DNA of 64,000 bases. Source: Streptomyces spongiicola. Lineage in GTDB: Bacteria > Actinomycetota > Actinomycetes > Streptomycetales > Streptomycetaceae. Positions 1 to 6,403 of the stretch are shown piece by piece (position 1 is the stretch's first letter; every line of letters starts with the position of its first letter). The stretch covers positions 5,644,001 to 5,708,000 of the forward strand of contig NZ_CP029254.1 of the NCBI RefSeq assembly GCF_003122365.1, given 5' to 3'. A program made the translations under genes and the position numbers. The notes beneath the pieces were generated by a model. It saw only the letters and a program-made list of their open reading frames with translations, did not search any database and was not told where the DNA came from.

Positions 1-2
1 CC

Positions 3-203
3 CCCAAGGAGTTCGCCGTGCTGGAGGTCCTGATGCGCAGCGAGGGCGCGGTCGTCTCGGCCGAGCAGCTGCTGGAGAAGGCCTGGGACGAGAACACCGA
101 CCCGTTCACGAACGTCGTCCGGGTCACGGTGATGACCCTGCGCCGCAAGCTCGGCGAGCCCCCGGTGATCGTCACCGTCCCGGGCTCCGGCTACCGGATC
201 TGA
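3..203 (+). CDS. cutR: OmpR-family response regulator, C-terminal end (partial)
   Basis: Only the C-terminal winged-helix effector domain is inside the window; the reading frame is already open at base 3, so the receiver domain and start lie upstream. The visible part has the OmpR/PhoB signature: an E-F-x-V-L-E-x-L recognition region, the 'VVRVTVMTLRRKLGE' helix and the terminal 'VPGSGYRI' wing. The stop is 2 bp before the GTG of the sensor kinase, so the two form a two-component operon. The name cutR rests on the partner kinase, whose length and N-terminus match CutS of Streptomyces as I remember it. The role, DNA binding by a phosphorylated regulator, is established for the family; the targets cannot be seen here. 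Confidence 0.85.
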   Translation, partial: PKEFAVLEVLMRSEGAVVSAEQLLEKAWDENTDPFTNVVRVTVMTLRRKLGEPPVIVTVPGSGYRI

Positions 204-205
204 CC

Positions 206-1450
206 GTGGCGACCGCACCCGCGCCCCCCACCGCGCCACCCAAGCCCACCTGGGACCCGAGAGAGCCCGGCGGGCCCCTGCTGCGCCCCACCATCCGGAT
301 AAGGCTCACCCTGCTCTACGGCGGGATGTTCCTGATCGCGGGCATCCTGCTGCTGTCGATCATCTACCTGCTGGCCGCGCAGGCGCTGCACGACGGAATC
401 CGGCAGTCCGTCGAGGTCGGCGCCGCGCCGGGCGCGAACGTCACGATCACCAGCCCCACATGCCCCCGCATCAACGACCTGGTCGACAACTCGGAGCGCA
501 ACGCCGCGCTGAAGCTGTGCATCGCGGAGCAGCGTCAGCGCGCCCTCGACGAGCTGCTGACCCGTTCCCTCTTCGCGCTGCTGGGTCTCAGCGTGATCGC
601 GTTCGCGTTCGGCTACGCCATGGCCGGCCGCGTGCTGTCGCCCCTCGGCAAGATCACCCGCACAGCTCGCCGGGTCGTCGGCACCGACCTCTCGCGGCGT
701 ATCGAGCTTGACGGCCCGGACGACGAGCTGAAGGAGCTGGCCGACACGTTCGACGAGATGCTGGAGCGACTGGAGAGGGCCTTCTCCGCCCAGCAGCGGT
801 TCGTCGCCAACGCCTCGCACGAGCTGCGCACGCCGCTGGCGATCAACCGGACCCTGCTGGAGGTGCACCTCTCGGACCCGGGCGCCCCGGCCGAGCTCCG
901 GCAGCTGGGGAAGACCCTGCTCGCGACCAACGAGCGCAGCGAGCAGCTGGTGGAGGGACTGCTGCTGCTCGCCCGCAGCGAGAACCAGATCGTCGAGCGC
1001 AAGCCAGTCGACCTCGCCGAGGTGGCCGGCCGCGCCGTGGACCAGACGAGGGCGGAGGCGGAGGCCGGGGGCGTCGAGATCCGAGGGGCGCGCGCGCCCG
1101 CAGTCGTCCAGGGCAACGGCGTCCTGCTGGAGCGGATCGCGCTGAACCTGGTGCAGAACGCGGTGCGCTACAACATCGCGGACGGCGGCTGGGTGGAGGT
1201 CACCACCGGGGTCGAGCACGGTCTGGCGGTGCTGGTGGTCGCCAACACCGGTCCGGTGGTGCCCGGCTACGAGATCGACAACCTCTTCGAGCCGTTCCGG
1301 CGCCTCCGCCAGGAGCGCACCGGCAGTGACCGGGGGGTGGGACTCGGCCTGTCGATCGCGCGGTCGGTCGCGAGGGCCCACGGGGGCCGTATCATCGCGG
1401 AGCCGCGCGAGGGCGGTGGTCTCGTCATGCGCGTCACCCTGGCGCTCTGA
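206..1450 (+). CDS. cutS: Sensor histidine kinase CutS
   Basis: This is a 414-aa membrane histidine kinase. A proline-rich N-terminus (about 1-30) precedes TM1 (about 33-57), a short extracytoplasmic loop holding two Cys residues (C86 and C105 region), and TM2 (about 120-142). A HAMP linker, a HisKA domain with the 'ASHELRTPL' motif (phosphoacceptor near H205) and a HATPase_c domain with N, G1 ('DRGVGLGLSI') and G2 boxes follow. It should autophosphorylate and pass phosphate to the upstream regulator. The GTG start sits 2 bp after the regulator stop, which supports translational coupling. The length and order match CutS of the Streptomyces CutRS system; the two loop cysteines suggest redox or metal sensing, which is inference. 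Confidence 0.88.
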   Translation: MATAPAPPTAPPKPTWDPREPGGPLLRPTIRIRLTLLYGGMFLIAGILLLSIIYLLAAQALHDGIRQSVEVGAAPGANVTITSPTCPRINDLVDNSERNAALKLCIAEQRQRALDELLTRSLFALLGLSVIAFAFGYAMAGRVLSPLGKITRTARRVVGTDLSRRIELDGPDDELKELADTFDEMLERLERAFSAQQRFVANASHELRTPLAINRTLLEVHLSDPGAPAELRQLGKTLLATNERSEQLVEGLLLLARSENQIVERKPVDLAEVAGRAVDQTRAEAEAGGVEIRGARAPAVVQGNGVLLERIALNLVQNAVRYNIADGGWVEVTTGVEHGLAVLVVANTGPVVPGYEIDNLFEPFRRLRQERTGSDRGVGLGLSIARSVARAHGGRIIAEPREGGGLVMRVTLAL

Positions 1451-1551
1451 CGCGGGCTCCTGGCCCTCGCCCGGAGGCGCCGAGGGTCCCCGGGAGACGT
1501 CCCTGTTCGCTTTGCGCTGAATTCCCGGGGTCCGGACTCGCAGGTCGACTG

Positions 1552-1565
1552 TGTGATCGATCACA
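1552..1565. promoter_or_regulatory. 14-bp perfect palindrome, possible operator
   Basis: The sequence TGTGATCGATCACA is a perfect palindrome. It resembles Crp/Fnr-type half-sites, but the GTG and CAC are 6 bp apart rather than the 8 bp of a Crp site. Assignment to Crp is therefore not supported. It could serve the DUF4193 gene 307 bp downstream. Confidence 0.35.
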
Positions 1566-1690
1566 TGGGCGAATTTCCGGCCATGTACGCTCCGTCGTCG
1601 AAGAACCCCTGGAACGCCGGGAAAGTCCGGGTTTCCGGGGGTCGGAATGACGGGAAGTACACGGGGTGGCACCCGTGAAGTGCGACATTA

Positions 1691-1706
1691 GGACCGTGTA
1701 CGGTCC
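1691..1706. promoter_or_regulatory. Inverted repeat GGACCGT-2-ACGGTCC
   Basis: Two perfect 7-bp arms are separated by 2 bp, about 165 bp upstream of the DUF4193 start. The size and symmetry fit a dimeric regulator site. No cognate factor can be named. Confidence 0.3.
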
Positions 1707-1871
1707 TGATCGCCATCCAAGCTGATCACTCATGAGGGGTCGGATTGGGTGTCGATTGAGTAACAGACCTTGATGTGAGGCAAAATCTCCGCCTCAGGTC
1801 GGGCACAAGTCCGGCCTCTCACGCGTTACGTGCGCTGGAGACACCGCAAACACCCAGAGGGGGAGAGCGAC

Positions 1872-2168
1872 ATGGCAACGGATTACGACACCCCACGCAA
1901 GACCGACGACGACATCGATTCCGACAGCCTCGAAGAACTGAAGGCGCGCCGGAACGACAAGACGACCTCCACGGTCGACGTCGACGAGTTCGAGGCCGCC
2001 GAGGGCCTCGAGCTGCCCGGAGCGGACCTCTCGAACGAGGAGCTGGCGGTCCGGGTGCTGCCCAAGCAGGCGGACGAGTTCACCTGCATGAGCTGCTTCC
2101 TGGTCCACCACCGCAGCCAGCTGGCCCGCGAGAAGAACGGCCAGCCGATCTGCCGCGACTGCGACTGA
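1872..2168 (+). CDS. DUF4193 family small zinc-ribbon-like protein
   Basis: This is a 98-aa acidic protein with a C-terminal pair of cysteine knuckles (C-M-S-C near residues 76-79 and C-R-D-C at the very end), which probably bind a metal. Length and layout match DUF4193, a family almost confined to actinobacteria and found next to dut and the DUF3710 gene in many genomes. The ATG at 1872 is chosen because it follows a strong purine-rich ribosome binding site ('gagggggagagcgac'). No biochemical role is known to me. The N-terminal two-thirds is rich in Asp and Glu and is probably disordered or helical. Confidence 0.88.
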   Translation: MATDYDTPRKTDDDIDSDSLEELKARRNDKTTSTVDVDEFEAAEGLELPGADLSNEELAVRVLPKQADEFTCMSCFLVHHRSQLAREKNGQPICRDCD

Positions 2169-2181
2169 GGCCCGGCCGGCC

Positions 2182-3159
2182 GTGGCAGGCGACCGACCGG
2201 CGGACCGGCCGGCGAAGCGGCGCTTCGGCCGGAAGGGCCGCCCCGATCCGCATCCGGGCGGTACGGGCCCGCAGGACACCGGGGCGCCTTCGGACGGGCG
2301 GGGCGACACTCCCCACCCGCCCCATCCGCCCCATCCGCCCCACCCGGACGAGCGTGACGACGGGCGGGGCAGACCGGCCCCGCTCGAGGCCGCACCCCAG
2401 GAGGGGCCCCCGACCAGGGCCCGGCGCCTGGACGCCGTCAGGCAGGGAGTCCGCAGGGGCGGCGGGGCAGCCGTGCGCAGGAGCGGCGAGGCCGCGAAGG
2501 CCGCGCTGGGATTCGTCGCCGACCGGCTCATCGAGTACGCGCCGCGGATCCCCGTCCGCGATCTGACCACCCTGCGGGCGCAGTTCCCGGGCCTCGGCCC
2601 GGAGCAGATCGCGGACAGACTGGTCGCGGGCGCGGCCAACGGCACATCGACCGTGGGCGCCGGGATCGGTGCCGCAGCCATGATGCCCGTACCGCCCGCA
2701 CTCCCGGCCGAGCTGGCGACGGAGATCATCGGTGTCGCCGCGATCGAGCTCAAGCTCATCGCCGAGCTGCACGAGGTCTACGGACGGCGACCGCCCGGCA
2801 ACCTCACGGAGCGCTCCGCCGCCTACCTCGGCAGCTGGTCGCAGGAGCGCGGCATCGACGTCTCCGACCCGTCGACCATCGACGTCGCCCTGGGCGGCCG
2901 GATGAAGCGCGAACTCCGGCAGCAGATCATGAAGCGCACGGTCCGCAATCTGCCGAACCTGATGCCGTTCATGATCGGTGCCGCCGTCGGTGCCGTGATG
3001 AACCGGCGCGACACCAGAAAGCTCGCCGAGCGCATTCGCAAGGACCTGCGTGCCCGGCAGGTCCCCTGGGACGCACTTCCCCCGCAGCCCCGGCTGGAAC
3101 AGCCCGGGGAGCTGCCGCACACCATCCCCGTCGAACTCCGCCGTGAGCTCGACCGCTGA
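2182..3159 (+). CDS. Conserved actinobacterial hypothetical protein
   Basis: The product is 325 aa from a GTG start, 13 bp after the DUF4193 stop and probably in the same transcript. The first ~110 residues are basic, proline-rich and low-complexity, including a His-Pro-Pro repeat encoded by tandem ccgcccatc-like units near 2313-2343. The rest is a helical domain containing an alanine/glycine-rich hydrophobic stretch ('GAGIGAAAMMPVPPALPAEL', about residues 160-179) followed by an amphipathic segment. This gives it an EcsC-like look, but that is only an impression. The C-terminus is Arg-rich. No enzyme motif is visible, so function is unknown. It sits between conserved housekeeping genes. Confidence 0.75.
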   Translation: MAGDRPADRPAKRRFGRKGRPDPHPGGTGPQDTGAPSDGRGDTPHPPHPPHPPHPDERDDGRGRPAPLEAAPQEGPPTRARRLDAVRQGVRRGGGAAVRRSGEAAKAALGFVADRLIEYAPRIPVRDLTTLRAQFPGLGPEQIADRLVAGAANGTSTVGAGIGAAAMMPVPPALPAELATEIIGVAAIELKLIAELHEVYGRRPPGNLTERSAAYLGSWSQERGIDVSDPSTIDVALGGRMKRELRQQIMKRTVRNLPNLMPFMIGAAVGAVMNRRDTRKLAERIRKDLRARQVPWDALPPQPRLEQPGELPHTIPVELRRELDR

Positions 3160-3581
3160 CTCCGGCCGACTCGGCCGACTCCGCTGAAGCCGCGCATGCG
3201 CGCCCGTGTGCCTGCTCGCACGCGCGTGCGCCCGTGTGCCTGCTCGCGCGTGTGCACGCGCGCGAGCAAAGCGAGCAATCCGGACACGGGGACGCACGCG
3301 CCCGGGCGCCCGGGCGCCCATGGCCCGCAGGGTCCCGCCCGCGGCGGCTCCCGTCCGCGGTGGCTCCCGTCCGGGCCGGCCGCAGCGTCCGGCCGCTGCC
3401 GCCCCGTGGGCGGCACTGGGCGGGGCGCCGTCCAGCCCCGCGGCGACGGAGCCCGGCGCTGCCCCCGTGCGCGACCCGGGGTGGGGTCGACGAAGGCCGT
3501 CCATGCGGTCGCGCCGAAGCTGCCCCCGTGCGCGACCCGGGGCGGGGGCGCCTGCCGCTCCGGCCGGTTCCCCGCCGCGTA
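3160..3581. repeat. Convergent intergenic region with direct repeats and alternating purine-pyrimidine tract
   Basis: No gene is supported. Positions 3191-3267 are mostly alternating purine-pyrimidine (gcgcgc/gtgtgc) and contain a 20-bp direct repeat, gcgcccgtgtgcctgctcgc, at 3200-3219 and 3228-3247. A second 24-bp direct repeat starting gctgcccccgtgcgcgaccc occurs at 3458-3481 and 3519-3542. The palindromic cg-rich segments could act as bidirectional terminators between the two convergent genes. The first tract also has the composition of DNA that can adopt the Z form. Confidence 0.6.
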
Positions 3582-4064
3582 TCAGCCGCCCCGGGCCGCC
3601 TCCAGCGCGGCGACCAGGCCCCGCGGGTCCCGTGTCGACAGATACAGGTACGGTGTCGGGTCCTGCGGATCCGTGACCGGCACGCGTACCGCCGTCGGCA
3701 CATAGCTGCGCAGCAGCATGAACGCGCGCGGATCCGCCTTGTACGAGCGCCATGCGCGCGCCTCCTGCGCGTCCAGCACCTCGGGCTCGCCGAGCGCCGG
3801 TACGGGGATCCGGGCATCGCCCGCCACCAGCGAGTCCGCCACCACCCGGATCCGGGCGGAGCCGTACGAACTCACCCCGGCCGCCGCCACCGCGCCCGCC
3901 GCGATCAGCCCGCCCAGCATCGGAACCGGCCCCAGCGGCAGAAGGACCAGACCACCGGAGACCGCCACCAGAGCGGTGATCAGCCACCAGGCTCGGGGGA
4001 CGGTGAGGCGCTCGTCGAAACGGGGCGCGGCGGGGATGCCGGGCTCGGCGGGGGAGGGCTGCAT
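3582..4064 (-). CDS. DUF3093 family membrane protein
   Basis: This 160-aa protein has two adjacent transmembrane segments (about residues 25-67: 'WWLITALVAVSGGLVLLPLG' and the next alanine/glycine-rich helix). A soluble C-terminal domain follows with the DUF3093 features: an R-V-V-A-D-S-L-x-A-G-D segment, an Ala-W-R near residue 107, and the terminal 'YLYLSTRDPRGLVAALE'. DUF3093 is an uncharacterised actinobacterial family regularly found beside dut. It is encoded opposite to its neighbours. The ATG follows a region divergent from the thioesterase gene, 58 bp away, so the two probably share a promoter region. Confidence 0.88.
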   Translation of the reverse strand: MQPSPAEPGIPAAPRFDERLTVPRAWWLITALVAVSGGLVLLPLGPVPMLGGLIAAGAVAAAGVSSYGSARIRVVADSLVAGDARIPVPALGEPEVLDAQEARAWRSYKADPRAFMLLRSYVPTAVRVPVTDPQDPTPYLYLSTRDPRGLVAALEAARGG

Positions 4065-4122
4065 GGATCCAAGCTTGGCACGGCGCGACCGCCAGGTTGC
4101 CGCGCGGGTAAGGTCTGCGCCT

Positions 4123-4698
4123 GTGAGTACTGCACTGACCCCTCCCGCCGACGCCGCGGCGCCGGTACGGCACCCCGACGCGCCCGCCCCCGGCGAGCTC
4201 CTCGGCGCGCACTACGACTACTGCTTCGGCTGCGGCGGCGGGCAGCCCCACGGGCTGCACCTGGAGGCACGGGCCGGCGAGGGCGTCAGTCTCACCGCCG
4301 AGTTCACGGTGTCAGCCGCCCACCAGGGGGCACCGGGTCTCGCCCACGGCGGCGTCCTGGCCACCGCGCTCGACGAGACGCTCGGCTCCCTCAACTGGCT
4401 GCTCCGGGTGATCGCGGTGACCGGACGGCTGGAGACCGACTTCGTCCGGCCGGTGCCGGTGGACACGGCGCTCTTCCTGGAGGCCGAGGTGACCGCGGTC
4501 GCCGGCCGCAAGATCTACTCCCGGGCCACCGGGCGGATAGGCGGCCCGGAGGGCCCCGTCGCCGTCCGTGCCGAGGCCCTCTTCATCGAAGTGAAGGTCG
4601 ACCACTTCATCGACAACGGCCGCCCGGAGGAGATCCGGGCGGCCATGGCCGACCCCGACCAGGCCAGGCGCGCCCGCGCCTTCGAGGTGAACCCCTGA
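4123..4698 (+). CDS. PaaI-like hotdog-fold thioesterase
   Basis: The product is 191 aa. The central part has the PaaI/hotdog signature: 'FGCGGGQPHGLHL' near the start of the domain, then 'AHGGVLATALDETLG' (about residues 70-84), where the HGG turn and the acidic residue on the following helix form the acyl-CoA thioesterase site. 'GRLETDFVRPVPVDT' is the next conserved strand. The GTG at 4123 is chosen because upstream codons in this frame lie over the DUF3093 promoter region. The stop overlaps the ATG of dut (TGATG), so the genes are cotranscribed. Its substrate is unknown, but the link with dut is conserved in Streptomyces. Confidence 0.85.
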   Translation: MSTALTPPADAAAPVRHPDAPAPGELLGAHYDYCFGCGGGQPHGLHLEARAGEGVSLTAEFTVSAAHQGAPGLAHGGVLATALDETLGSLNWLLRVIAVTGRLETDFVRPVPVDTALFLEAEVTAVAGRKIYSRATGRIGGPEGPVAVRAEALFIEVKVDHFIDNGRPEEIRAAMADPDQARRARAFEVNP

Positions 4699-5219
4699 TG
4701 CGGCAACCCGTGGACGTACTGATCCGGCGGGTGGACCCGGAGGTGCCGATCCCGCAGTACGGACATCCGGGTGACGCGGGTGTCGATCTGGTGACCACCC
4801 GGGCCGCCGAGCTGGCACCAGGCGAGCGCACCGTTCTCCCGACCGGGGTGTCCATCGCGCTGCCGGACGGGTACGCGGCGTTCGTCCACCCCCGATCGGG
4901 CCTGGCGGCTCGCTGCGGACTGGCGCTCGTGAATGCCCCGGGGACGGTGGATGCCGGGTACCGTGGGGAGATCAAGGTGATCGTGGTCAACCTGGACCCG
5001 CGCGAGAGTGTGCGGTTCGAGCGGTTCGACCGGATCGCACAACTGGTCGTCCAGCAGGTCGAGAAGGTGCGCTTCCACGAGGTGGCGGAGCTTCCCGGCT
5101 CGGCGCGGGCCGAGGGGGGCTTCGGGTCCACCGGCGGTCATGCCGCCGTGGGCGGATCGGGCGGCTCACAGGGTGGGAATCGATACGCTTCGGTCGTATC
5201 CGACCGGGAAGGACAGTGA
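4698..5219 (+). CDS. dut: Deoxyuridine 5'-triphosphate nucleotidohydrolase (dUTPase)
   Basis: This enzyme hydrolyses dUTP to dUMP and pyrophosphate, which keeps uracil out of DNA and supplies the dTMP precursor. All five trimeric dUTPase motifs are present in order: 'GDAGVDL' (about 24-30), 'PRSGLAARCGL' (about 65-75), 'NAPGTVDAGYRGEI' (about 80-93, with the catalytic Asp), 'DRIAQLVV', and the C-terminal 'RAEGGFGSTGGH' loop that closes over the nucleotide. At 173 aa it is slightly longer than the usual ~150 aa because of a Gly/Ser-rich tail after motif V. Its ATG overlaps the stop of the thioesterase gene. The next gene starts 1 bp after its stop. Confidence 0.95.
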   Translation: MRQPVDVLIRRVDPEVPIPQYGHPGDAGVDLVTTRAAELAPGERTVLPTGVSIALPDGYAAFVHPRSGLAARCGLALVNAPGTVDAGYRGEIKVIVVNLDPRESVRFERFDRIAQLVVQQVEKVRFHEVAELPGSARAEGGFGSTGGHAAVGGSGGSQGGNRYASVVSDREGQ

Positions 5220-5220
5220 C

Positions 5221-5997
5221 GTGTTCGGACGTCGCAAGAAGAGCAGTCCCGCTGACGAGTCGGCGGACGTGGCGGGCGAGGCCGAGCAGGTCGCCGACGA
5301 GCCCGACACGGGCGACGCGGCGGAACGGGACGAGCCCCGCCGGACGAACCTCCCGCCGGCGCCGCGGCCCGACGGCCCCTGGGACGTCTCCGAGGTCTCA
5401 CGACCCGAGGAGGGGCGCGTGGACCTGGGCGGACTGCATGTGCCCGGGGTCGAGGGCATGGAACTGCGCGTGGAGGTCGCCGGTGACGCGATCGTGGCCG
5501 CGACGATCGTGCTGCGCGACAGCGCGATCCAGTTGCAGGCCTTCGCCGCCCCCAAGAAGGAGGGCATCTGGGGCGAGGTCCGGGAGGAGATCGCCTCCGG
5601 CATCACCCAGCAGGGCGGCGTCATCGACGAGGTCGAGGGCACCCTGGGCTGGGAACTGCGGGCCCAGGTCCCCGTACAGCTGCCCGACGGCACCGGCGGC
5701 GTACAGCTGGTGCGCTTCGTCGGTGTGGACGGACCGCGCTGGTTCCTGCGCGGAGTGATCTCCGGCCAGGGCGCGGTGCAGCCGCAGGCCGCCGGTCTGC
5801 TGGAGCAGATCTTCCGGGACACGGTGGTGGTCCGGGGCGAGGGACCGATGGCGCCCCGCGACCCGATCGTGCTGAAGCTGCCGAACGACGCGCAGATGGT
5901 GCCCGAGGGCGTACAGCAGGAGGAGCAGGAGACGTCCCGGTTCTCCGGCGGCATGGGGCAGTTGCAGCGCGGCCCGGAGATCACCGAGGTGCGCTGA
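5221..5997 (+). CDS. DUF3710 domain protein
   Basis: The product is 258 aa. The first ~60 residues are charged and low-complexity ('VFGRRKKSSPADES...'). The rest is the DUF3710 domain, with 'RVDLGGLHVPG', 'AFAAPKKEGIWGEVREEI' and 'VDGPRWFLRGVISGQGA' as its recognisable conserved blocks. DUF3710 proteins are actinobacterial, of unknown function, and are nearly always the gene after dut. The GTG start is 1 bp after the dut stop, so it closes the thioesterase-dut operon. Two strong hairpins follow the stop. Confidence 0.9.
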   Translation: MFGRRKKSSPADESADVAGEAEQVADEPDTGDAAERDEPRRTNLPPAPRPDGPWDVSEVSRPEEGRVDLGGLHVPGVEGMELRVEVAGDAIVAATIVLRDSAIQLQAFAAPKKEGIWGEVREEIASGITQQGGVIDEVEGTLGWELRAQVPVQLPDGTGGVQLVRFVGVDGPRWFLRGVISGQGAVQPQAAGLLEQIFRDTVVVRGEGPMAPRDPIVLKLPNDAQMVPEGVQQEEQETSRFSGGMGQLQRGPEITEVR

Positions 5998-6009
5998 ACG
6001 CGGACGTAT

Positions 6010-6070
6010 CCACGGCGGGGCGCCGTGGAGCCGCGCGGTGGGCCGCACCCGGGTGGGGTGCGGCCCACCG
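6010..6070 (+). terminator. Tandem hairpin terminator after the DUF3710 gene
   Basis: Two stem-loops follow the stop. The first has 7-bp arms (6010-6016 with 6022-6028). The second has perfect 15-bp arms (6036-6050 with 6056-6070) and a 5-nt loop. There is no U-tract, as is usual for Streptomyces terminators. Confidence 0.8.
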
Positions 6071-6403
6071 GCGTTCCCCGGTCCTCCGGTAGGTGCCCGG
6101 AGGACGGCCGTGCCCGGGCTCCGGGCGGACCAGCCGCCCGGGACGGCGCCCGCGCCGGGGGCGGGGTGGCGGCGCGGGGTCCCGGGGCGGCGCCCGGGGT
6201 GGGGACGGGGTAGCGGCGCCGGTCCTGGGGCGGGGACGGGCCGTGGTGGGACGGTGATGCCCGCTCGTCAGGATCGCGTCAATACGGCCCCCGGCCGGGG
6301 CACGCGGTCTGAGTCTGCCCGGTTTCCTGGAGGTAGCTTCGACAGGGCGTCCACGGCGGGCGCAGCAGCCGTCGCCCGGCTGCCGGTGAAGGACGATGAG
6401 GCC
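6071..6403. other. GC-rich leader region before kdpD, no gene seen
   Basis: These 333 bases are very GC-rich with short ggggcggcgcc-like repeats. No ORF with family resemblance was found. The promoter for kdpDE presumably lies here, but no convincing -35/-10 pair could be picked out. Confidence 0.5.

Larger units (their letters stand above)
1451..1871. other. Intergenic region cutS-DUF4193, two palindromes
   Basis: No credible gene lies in these 421 bases; codon-biased antisense frames here are shadows. The stretch is less GC-rich than its surroundings, as expected for a promoter region. It holds two palindromes listed separately (1552-1565 and 1691-1706). A further short inverted repeat ('gaggc'/'gcctc' around 1777-1795) lies closer to the DUF4193 start. 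The ribosome binding site for the next gene is the purine run just before 1872. Confidence 0.6.

Noticed and set aside
1552..1565. Crp binding site
   Set aside because: The half-sites are 2 bp too close (GTG-N6-CAC rather than N8), so only a generic palindrome is claimed.
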